From: Coenobita brevimanus
Taxonomy: Eukaryota > Arthropoda > Malacostraca > Decapoda > Coenobitidae
DNA: 64,000 nucleotides
NCBI GenBank assembly: GCA_032717465.1
Contig: CM064657.1
Span: 23,801,827 to 23,865,826 of the forward strand
Direction: 5' to 3'
A model generated the notes under the pieces. The model was not told the DNA's origin, ran no database searches, and saw nothing but the letters and a program-made list of their open reading frames with translations. Both the position numbers and the translations under genes were made by a program. Shown one piece after another: positions 56,641 to 64,000 of the stretch. Each line of letters begins with the position of its first letter. Positions within the stretch are counted from its first letter, which is position 1.

Positions 56641-56865
56641 TCCCCGGGGGGGGGGGGAAGGTTCATTTGATTAACCATTTTGTGGACAGAGGATTTTGAG
56701 CAAAAATACTAAATAAAAGAGAATACAGATGAAAGAATAAATGTCTTGTTATTATAAACCTATTCCCCAGTTAAGTTTGCAAACAAACATATAAAATGAA
56801 ATACTACTATATAATATGTGTGTGTGTGTGTGACGAAGCATACTGGTGAGACACTTAACACAGGT

Positions 56866-57180
56866 AGTGTGGTAGGGAGGGCTCGAAGCAAAGGGTTTAA
56901 TACGGAGGGGTAAGGCAAGGACGTGTTGGATTGGGACGGAGGGGTGAGGCAGATTTGCGTTGGTGTGATGCAAGGGGGAGGGTTGAGGCAGGGTTGTGGT
57001 GGTGTGTTAGGGAGGGATGAAAGGGGTGGTGGTGCGGTTGGGAGGAATGAGGAACGGGGGGGGGGGTTAAGACGAGTGTGTTGGTGTGGTAGAGAGGGAT
57101 GAGGTAGGTGTGTGGTAGTGTGTTACGGAGGGGTAAGGCCGATTGATGGTGGTGTGGTAGGCTGTGCTGAAGTGGTGTGA
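56866..57180. repeat. G-rich minisatellite, block 2 (~38 bp)
   Basis: Units of TGGTGTGTTAGGGAGGGATG plus AGGCAGGTTGTG with a spacing of about 35-40 bases. Related to the block at 55621-56170; a G-run occurs at 57056-57066. Confidence 0.75.
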
Positions 57181-57379
57181 AGAAATACGTGTGTCAGAAG
57201 TGTGGTGGGGAGGAGGGTGTAGTGGTGAAAGGAGGGAAGAAGCATTGTGGTTTAGGCAGGAATGTAGTGATATGGATGTCAGACAGCAAGGGTGAGGCAG
57301 GGTATGGAGGCTCACACACCGGTCGCAGTAACACCTTCCATTCCCCCATTCCTCTTCACACCTTCCCCATTAACCCTGT

Positions 57380-57585
57380 TAGCACGGTGACATTTGAGGT
57401 AATTCTTACTACCTCTAGATGATTTTTCTTTTTTACCCAAGAGGTACTTGTAGTTGTGAAGAGGTGATGGAGGCTAGATTTTACCTTTCCAACTCGAAAG
57501 ATTTCTATTATGCCGGATAAAATCATCCATGAGTAGTGAGTGTTAAATGTAAAATACGTCACTGTATTGAAGGGATTAATACGAA
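57380..57585. repeat. Fam-D inverted pair
   Basis: The sense half has GTAATTCTTACTACCTCTAG, ATGATTTTTCTTTTTTACCC and GTTGTGAAGAGGTGATGG. The antisense half has TACCTTTCCAACTCGAAAG, ATTTCTATTATGCCGGATAA and ATCATCCATGAGTAGTGAG. It then has ATACGTCACTGTATTGAAGG and GATTAA. Confidence 0.75.
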
Positions 57586-57649
57586 CAGTGATCTACTGTC
57601 TACTGCAACCCTCCCCCCCAAACAACCTTATCCAGATCCTTGCAGCCCG

Positions 57650-57750
57650 GGGACGTTGTTTTCATTTTAATATTGCTCCCGTCAGACGATCCTTCCCCAA
57701 CTGGAATAAGACCGTCTAGTAGTAGTATGATTAAATAAAATGAAGTGGTC
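57650..57750. repeat. Compact Fam-D palindrome
   Basis: A sense core (TGCTCCCGTCAGACGATCC) and an antisense core (GGAATAAGACCGTCTAGTAG) lie only about 12 bases apart, so the two can pair as a short hairpin. Confidence 0.65.
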
Positions 57751-58779
57751 ACCCCCTCCCCCTGCCTTTTCACCACTAACCCAGTGCCTATCTCCGGCCC
57801 TCTCCTTCCCTTCTGTTGCAGCCGCCGTACCATGCAATTTACGCAACTGCTCATGCATACAGACCTCAAGCGCGGTACAGTTGTGGCGTTGGAGGTTTAT
57901 CGTGTACTGCTGTGTTGACTGCCGCCAGCCTGTACGGGGACATATGGTGGCAAGGAAGTGGCCCACTCTGAGGCAGTATGCATGGCAGGAAGTCCTCGTT
58001 TTACTAGAAGGAAACAGTCAAGAACCACTTAGGGAGATGTAAATGATTTTAACCCACTTTGATTATGAGGAAAGATATCACGTCTCTCCTAAGTATACGT
58101 GAATCAAGGGATACTCGGTATATCCCATATTTTGGTGTCGAAAGATAGTTTCAAGACACCGATAGTTTTTACTGGGGTTAAATTCAGAGTATTCTGTCGG
58201 AGCGTGATTACAGTATTTCAAGAAGTTGTCTGATCTTGGAAAGCGTAAGCCTCACAGCCGGTCATCGGTCAGATGATGATAGGGATCGCAGTTGATCTCA
58301 CTTGTTTGGATATATCTGTATCTATATCAATCTATATCTATCTATCCGTCTGTCTACCGTATGTCTATCTATATATCTAGAGAGAGAGAGGGAGATACCG
58401 TACATACATTCTTAAATATATACATGTTTCACACTGATTCTTCTTTCATTTGTCATGTGCAGTGACGTATTCTAATGCAGTTAATTTTCAATAATCATTA
58501 CTCCTGGTTACTCTGTGATTACCCCATGGCTTCATTGTATGTCATTAACAGCACGTCATCCTCTCATTTACCGCTTTATTCCAGTTTGCTATAGACATAC
58601 CTCTAACTCTTTTTGATGCTCAGGTCTCTGTGATTCAGAGCTTGTCTCACACTATCCCTGCACCTCCTCCTTGGTCACTCTGTTCCTGTCTGTCTCTAAA
58701 CCTATATAAAGCAACCTTCTTTTGCCTCTTTAATCAGTCCCAGCTTCCTTTTACTCCTCTTTTTTCTCCCCCACCTGCC
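57751..58779. other. No gene; GATA/TATC patch
   Basis: A degenerate (TATC)n and short (GA)n lie at 58310-58395. The 100-residue frame at 57740-58042 has several cysteines but no recognisable fold or context. Confidence 0.5.
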
Positions 58780-60080
58780 CTACAGTAGGGGTACCTAAAT
58801 GGAGGGAAATTCACCCGGGGGGGAAATTTGAACATTCGAGGAGGAGGGGGAATAAAGCAGACGAAGATAAAACGGCCAAAGTAGCCTTCTTGGTGCGTAG
58901 TTGGTTATAGGTTTGATATTTTGGGTCGTGCATTTTGGCTTTTAATTTGTGTTTATAAGAGTAAGATCAGAATATTGATCTTCGGTTAACACAGGTGTAC
59001 ATTGAAAAAAGTCGTTTTGATTATTTCATATGATTTTTTTAATTTTGAGCGCTGAATTAAAAAATGGAAACCATTTTTCTCCGTCATTAACATGGAGACT
59101 ATTTCTAGATTCATTTAAAAGAAGACTGAAGGGAATACTTCATAATGGTAATAAATATGTGCCAATACCTGTTGCTCATTCTATGCATTTGAAAGAATCG
59201 TACCAGAATTTGGCAAATCTTCTCGAGAAAATCAACTACAGTGAACACCGTTGGCTCATATGTGGGGACCTGAAATTTCTTTGTAGCCTGTCTTACTGGG
59301 TCAGCAGTCAGGGTATACAAAATTCTCATGTTTTCTCTTTGTGAGTGGGACAGCAGAGCCAAGGATTTACTCTGGATTCAGAAGGAATGGCCAAATAGAA
59401 AAAAAATCTACAGCTTGGTGCCAAAAACATCATCAGACCTAGCTTGGTGAATCCATATAAAGTGCCTGTACCACCACTGCATATTAAGCTTGGATTAATG
59501 AAGCAGTTTGTCAAAGCCGTATCAAAAGATGGAACCTGTTTTATGTATTTTTGCCAAAAGTTTCATGGTTTGTCTGAAGCTAAATTGAAAGAGGACATAT
59601 TTACTGGACCTGATGTTAGAAAACTGATTACCGATGCAGAATTTGATGGTGCGATGAACGGCCTGAACGAGAGACTTGAGTATCATTCAGAGAAGTAATT
59701 TATAAGTTTTTAGGTAACAATAAGGATCCAAATTACAGAGAAATTGAGAGAAATTTGTTGTTCATGTTTGAGGAGGTGGGTTGCAACATGAGTCTCAAAG
59801 TTCACTTTTTGGATTCGCATTTGGAATTTTCCCCGAAAATCTGTGGGCGTTGAGTGAAAAACAGGGTGAAAGATTCCATCGGGATATCAAAGACACGGAA
59901 AGAAGGTAGGCTACCAGAGACGTTGGGATTTCAGTATGATGGCGGACTACTGCTGAATATTTCACAGGGACGCACCAGAAAAGTGCACAAACGACCTGCC
60001 ACCAAACGAAGTTCTGGTGAAAAAAAAAAAAAAGTTACAATGGCTCGAGAAGTTATATGTGAGTCGTGGAATATATAACG
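58780..60080 (+). pseudogene. Broken copy of an unnamed multicopy arthropod protein
   Basis: Successive frames give parts of one protein I recognise as recurring many times in arthropod genomes, but whose family I cannot name. At 59120-59290: LHNGNKYVPIPVAHSMHLKE, SYQNLANLLEKI, and EHRWLICGDLKFL. At 59460-59690: PPLHIKLGLMKQFVKAVSKD, KFHGLSEAKLKEDIF, and GPDVRKLI. At 59780-59900 in another frame: CNMSLKVHFLDSHLEFFPEN and GERFHRDIKDTERR, then MMADYC-like remnants. At least three frame changes and several stops occur. The repeated genomic presence suggests an element-encoded or co-amplified protein (inference). An A-run of 13 lies at 60021-60033. Confidence 0.7.
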
Positions 60081-60462
60081 TTGTTTCCTGCATATGTGTG
60101 TTCAAAAAAATTACATTGACTTGATATTTTCATTTTCAGTTAATAATTTGCTACATTTTAATTAAATTTCTTTTAAATTTTCCATTAAAATGTGATGTGG
60201 TAAAAACATTCTAAATGTATTTTTTTGGTGTTCATAAGTGCAGTGAAAATAACTACTCAGAATTTAAACATTCCCAGTGACTAAGTTTGCAGACCCGTGT
60301 AATTATCACGCTGTATAAAAGTGCATAATCTCTAAAATATATCCCAAACTTTGTAAAAATGTCCATAACACCGGAAGATTTCTTGCCGTTGCATATTAAA
60401 AAGAACAGCTAAATGGAGACAAATAACCCAAGATTCCAAAGTTATTTATAATAAGTTAATAA
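60081..60462. other. No gene recognised
   Basis: AT-rich DNA between the broken ORF and the LINE. No coding sequence recognised. Confidence 0.5.
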
Positions 60463-60728
60463 CTCCCAAATGGGAGTAGACTGTGGCACCAGTCGAGCAG
60501 GGCAGTACTCCCGAGGTGGATGGAAAGCTGATGACAGGGGAGTGCTGGAGCTCCCGTTTCATCAGCCCTCAGGACTAGTTCCTGACCATCCCCCTTTGCT
60601 GAACTTTTTCAGTGTCTCAGTTACACAGAGAGTAGGCCAGCATGCTCTCCAGTACAAATTTCTCTAATTATCTTCACCAAACTACATGCACAGTACACAC
60701 TACACTTCCTATTCAAAATTTACCTAAA

Positions 60729-62129
60729 ATGGCGTCGTTATATCAAGCCTCGGAGTCCCCAGGGGGGGGGAACATAAATGCCCCCACCATCTGCCCCTCT
60801 CCCGGTGACGACTCAAGGTGCCTGGAACCACTGTCTGACTCTCTTCTTCTTCATTTCTGTAACATTCGCGGCCTTTCCTCTAACTTTCGCTCTGTTGAGC
60901 ACCACCTCTCCTCCTCTAAACCTCACCTTCTTTTTCTAACGGAGACTCAGCTGTCTGAGGCAACTGACGGCAAACCCTTTTCTGTATCCTCCTACTTTCT
61001 CTATACTCATTTCAAAGCCAAAGGTGGCTGTTGTGTATATATACGCAACGACTTATCTTGCTCTCGTGTTCCTGAACTTGATTCTTCTGAATTCTCCACA
61101 CTCTGGCTTCGGCTTTCCTGTCATTCTCTGACTAAATATATCTGTGCTGTTTACTTATCCCCTAATTCTACTGACTATCAAAAATTCTTCGACTATCTTA
61201 CTTCTACGATGGAACACATCTATCCATTTCTCCTTTCTCTGAAATCTCCATTCTTGGAGATTTCAATGTTCACCACCACCTTTGGCTCTCCTCTCCTTTC
61301 ACGGATCCACCTGGTGAACAAGCCTACATCTTTTCTATCCTTAATGACCTAGAGCAGCTTGTACAGCACCCTACCCGTATCCTTGACCGCCTTGGAGAGA
61401 GCTCCAACATACTTGACCTCTTCCTCACAACTAATCCTTCTGCTTACTCTGTTAATCTTTTCTCTCCGTTGGGCTCCTCCGATCACAACCTTATTACCTT
61501 AACCTGTCCTATCACTCCGGTACGGCCTGTGGACCCTCCAGGGAAACGTCGTCTGTGGCATTTTGGAGCCACAGACTGGGAGGCCCTCAGGCAGTACTTC
61601 TTTGATTTTCCCTGGAATGATTATTGCTTCCATGGCCGTGAGCCATCTGAGTGTGCCTTGCTGACATTACGGAGGTTATTCTCTCGGGCATGGAAGCATA
61701 CATTCCTTTCTCATATCCTTTGACTAACGCAAGAAAGCCTTGGTTTAATCACGCTTGTTCTAATGCTGTCCGCAACAAGGAGAGGGCCTACAAAAGGTAC
61801 GGAGCCAACCCACCCCTGAATCACATCATCTTTACGTTTCTGCCCGGAATCGTGCTAAGTCTGTTCTTCGCTCTACTAAAAATAATTTCATCCATACTAA
61901 ATGCTCTCAACTCTCCAATTCGAATTCTTCCCGCTCCTTCTGGCATCTTGCCAAAAATCTTTCTAACAACTTTACCTCATCATCCTTCCCTCCTCTTTTC
62001 TACTCTGATGGTTCTGTAGCTATTTCTTCTACTGATAAAGCAGATCTCTTCGCACAGACTTTCTCCTCCAATTCTACCTTAGACGATTCCAGTGCTGTTC
62101 CTCCATCACTTCCCCCCTCTGACTTCCTC
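60729..62129 (+). pseudogene. LINE APE endonuclease and linker, frameshifted
   Basis: From ATG at 60729 (MASLYQASESPGGG) the frame runs FCNIRGLSSNFRSVEHHLSS, LFLTETQLSE (catalytic Glu in TET), and KGGCCVYIRNDL. It shifts near 61215-61230. The next frame gives [12 protein letters not shown] (61251-61286), [29 protein letters not shown] (the SDH motif) and [16 protein letters not shown] second shift near 61700 gives ARKPWFNHACSNAVRNKERA, and a third near 61840 joins the RT frame as SARNRAKSVLRSTKNNF. All expected endonuclease motifs are present; only the reading frame is broken, by small indels. If these are assembly errors, the element could be intact. Confidence 0.85.
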
Positions 62130-63689
62130 ATGGCTGACATTAAAATTTCTTCAGTTGATGTATTTTCTGCCATCACTGGCCTCAGTACTAACAAGGCATA
62201 TGGGCCTGATGGGGTCCCTCCTGTTGTTCTCAAGAACTGTGCTTCTGTGCTTACACCCTGCCTAGGCAAACTCTTTCGTCTTTGTCTGTCAACTTGTACC
62301 TTTCCTTCTTGCTGGAAGTTTGCTCTCATTCAGCCAGTCCCAAAGAAGGGTGACCACTCCCAACCCTCCAACTATCGTCCAATTGCTTTAACGTCCTGTA
62401 TTTCAAAAGTTTTCGAGTCAGTTCTTAATAGAAAAATTTTAAGGCATCTTTCCTATCATAACCTTCTTTCCGATCGTCAGTATGGATTCCGTCAGGGACG
62501 CTCCACTGGCGATCTTCTCACCTACCTTCCAGATTCCTGGTCATCCTCCTTTCGGGACTTTGGCGAAAGCTTTGCCATTGCACTTGACATCTCAAAGGCT
62601 TTCGATCGAGTCTGGCATAAATCTTTAATTTCCAAACTGCCCTCCTACGGTTTCTATCCTTCTATCTGTGCCTTCATCGCTAGCTTCCTTTCTGGTCGTT
62701 CTATAGCCGCTGTTGTAGACGGCCATCGTTCTTCTCCTAGATCTATCAACAGTGGTGTTCCTCAGGGCTCTGTCCTATCACCAACTCTCTTCCTTTTATT
62801 CATCAATGATCTTCTAAGCTGTACATCTAACCATATCCACTCATACGCTGATGACTCCACCCTTCACCTTTCCATTCGGTTCCCGCAACGCCCATCTCAA
62901 CAGTTACTTCAACAAACAAGGGATGAGGCTATGGCACACCTAATGTCTGACTTGGCTCGTATCTCTGACTGGGGTAAAAATAATATGGTTGTCTTTAATG
63001 CATCTAAGACTCAGTTCTTACACCTATCAGCCCGACAAAATCTTCCACAGGTATACCCACTAATATTTAATAATATTCAGCTTAATCCTGCATCATCCTT
63101 GAACATGCTTGGGGTTTCATTTACTCGGGACTTATCTTGGAAAGATCATATTACATCTCTTGTAAAATCTGCTTCCAAGAGATTGGGTGTGCTAAGCCGA
63201 CTCCGCTCTTTCTTTACCCCTGCACAATTGTTGACTCTATACAGGGGTTTTATCCGCCCCTGTGTGGAGTACAACTCTCATGTGTCGGGTGGCTCCCCAC
63301 ATACAGCTCTTCTCAATAGGGTGGAGTCAAAGGCTTTTCGTCTCATTAACTCTCCTCCTCTTACTGACTCCCTTCAACCTCTGTCTCTTCGCCGCACTGT
63401 TGCATCTTTATCTCTTTTCTATCGCTACTTTAATGGTCACTGCTCCTCTGAACTGTCTGCTTGCATTCCTCCAACTCTACGACGTGCGCGTAGCACCCGT
63501 CTGGCAGCAAACTCTCATCCTTTTTCTGTCCAACTCTCTAATGCAGGAGTTAACCGTTACTCCCAGTCTTTCATTTATGCAACAGGTCAGCTCTGGAACT
63601 GTCTCCCTCTGTCTGTATTTCCTGCTGCCTATGATCTCCAGTCTTTCAAACGCAGTGTGTCCAGGCATCTCAAAATGATCGGATCTTGA
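62130..63689 (+). CDS. LINE reverse transcriptase, intact 519-residue ORF
   Basis: RNA-dependent DNA polymerase of a non-LTR retrotransposon; it copies element RNA at a nicked chromosomal target (family knowledge). Motifs in order: TNKAYGPDGVPP (about residues 20-31), PVPKKGD and NYRPIALTSC (81-90), and YGFRQGRSTGDLLTYL (about 119-134). Then come ALDISKAFDRVWHKSL (catalytic Asp at 153), SGVPQGSVLSPTLFLLFIND (from 208) and YADD (239-242, both Asp present). The C-terminal half has LNMLGVSFTRDLSWKDHI, RPCVEYNSHVSGGSPHT and FNGHCSSELSACIPPTLRRA, and ends at KMIGS. No RNase H domain is evident. The true protein is longer: the frame stays open upstream to about 61843, so the ATG at 62130 is internal. 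Confidence 0.88.
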   Translation: MADIKISSVDVFSAITGLSTNKAYGPDGVPPVVLKNCASVLTPCLGKLFRLCLSTCTFPSCWKFALIQPVPKKGDHSQPSNYRPIALTSCISKVFESVLNRKILRHLSYHNLLSDRQYGFRQGRSTGDLLTYLPDSWSSSFRDFGESFAIALDISKAFDRVWHKSLISKLPSYGFYPSICAFIASFLSGRSIAAVVDGHRSSPRSINSGVPQGSVLSPTLFLLFINDLLSCTSNHIHSYADDSTLHLSIRFPQRPSQQLLQQTRDEAMAHLMSDLARISDWGKNNMVVFNASKTQFLHLSARQNLPQVYPLIFNNIQLNPASSLNMLGVSFTRDLSWKDHITSLVKSASKRLGVLSRLRSFFTPAQLLTLYRGFIRPCVEYNSHVSGGSPHTALLNRVESKAFRLINSPPLTDSLQPLSLRRTVASLSLFYRYFNGHCSSELSACIPPTLRRARSTRLAANSHPFSVQLSNAGVNRYSQSFIYATGQLWNCLPLSVFPAAYDLQSFKRSVSRHLKMIGS

Positions 63690-63789
63690 ATTTGGCTCTA
63701 TATTGTACTTTGTTTTTCTCTTGGAGGGAACTGTTACTGCGGGCTCATGGCCTTTGGTTCCTTCTTCCTCACATAAAAAAAAAAAAAAA

Positions 63790-64000
63790 GGGACCTATCA
63801 AGGGTGGGAAATGACCAGGAGATATGGGAATGTCTGGCCTACAGGGATGTCTGTTGGTGTGCACTGCAGTGTTTATTGTCGTTGTCACTGCCTCTGATTT
63901 GCTGCCTTCGATATCCACAGACTCCTTAAAACTCTGTGGTGCCTCTCACAGGTGCTGCCCCTACCTGTAACTCTAGCCGCTTTTGATGCCACGGACTGCA
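63790..64000. other. Flanking DNA, no gene recognised
   Basis: Sequence after the LINE poly-A. No coding sequence or repeat recognised in the remaining 211 bases. Confidence 0.5.

Larger units (their letters stand above)
60463..63789 (+). mobile_element. Jockey/I-group LINE, nearly complete coding region
   Basis: A leader of about 265 bases (starting near the palindrome CTCCCAAATGGGAG at 60463-60476) is followed by an APE-type endonuclease, a linker and a complete reverse transcriptase. A short 3' UTR (CTTTGGTTCCTTCTTCCTCA) and a poly-A run (63775-63789) follow. No ORF1/gag-like frame with CCHC knuckles lies upstream, so the copy is either 5'-truncated or from a family without ORF1. A second, decayed copy is at 39001-40448. 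The clade assignment is by motif recall only. Confidence 0.88.

Overview
This window is non-coding, repeat-saturated DNA from an animal nuclear genome, most likely an arthropod and probably a decapod crustacean. The inference rests on the density of (TA)n, (CA)n and (CT)n microsatellites, RTE-like, CR1-like and Jockey/I-like LINE relics, HARBI, piggyBac-like and Tigger-like DNA elements, tRNA-headed SINEs and scattered AACCTA/TTAGG-like motifs. I found no host gene, no rRNA gene and no bacterial-style operon. Nearly every long ORF is a frame opened by a simple repeat or a minisatellite. One 100-base run of N (38901-39000) marks an assembly gap.

Layout. 1-5890: unique or low-complexity DNA, a dispersed repeat bounded by microsatellites (3904-4280) and an RTE-like LINE 3' end (4405-4787). 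5893-7160: a deleted HARBI element. 7923-11043: two RTE-like LINE tails, one split by a TTAA-flanked piggyBac-like element (8255-9713). 11950-14620: a degenerate ~130-bp tandem repeat in two blocks. 15567-16745: a 24-bp minisatellite with higher-order structure. 19644-23663: a hairpin-bearing dispersed repeat, a CR1-like LINE relic, a duplicated 403-bp tail and a 40/44-bp minisatellite. 24527-27427: two tRNA-derived SINEs with (CA)n/(GT)n tails, separated by G-rich minisatellite DNA. 27750-33440: the densest cluster of a short dispersed family (called Fam-D here), including a tandem array. 33509-33992: a Tigger-like non-autonomous element. 36228-37287: a second, inverted copy of the 3904-4280 repeat. 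38271-43385: a candidate LTR fragment, the gap, a decayed LINE copy and a long RTE-like LINE. 44000-58400: degenerate minisatellites, a ~1-kb polypyrimidine tract and more Fam-D copies, several as inverted pairs. 58780-60080: a broken copy of a multicopy arthropod protein that I recognise but cannot name. 60463-63789: the best-preserved LINE, with an intact 519-residue reverse transcriptase ORF.

How it fits together. The window records successive insertion and decay. LINEs inserted and were truncated, DNA elements inserted into them, and microsatellites sit at the tails of several retroelements. The least expected component is Fam-D, a ~100-120 bp unit with core GACGATTTTATTCAGC. It occurs about 30 times on both strands, singly, as inverted pairs and in one tandem array. 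Its ends often read TTAACC/GGTTAA, which suggests (inference) a short TTAA-targeting non-autonomous DNA element.
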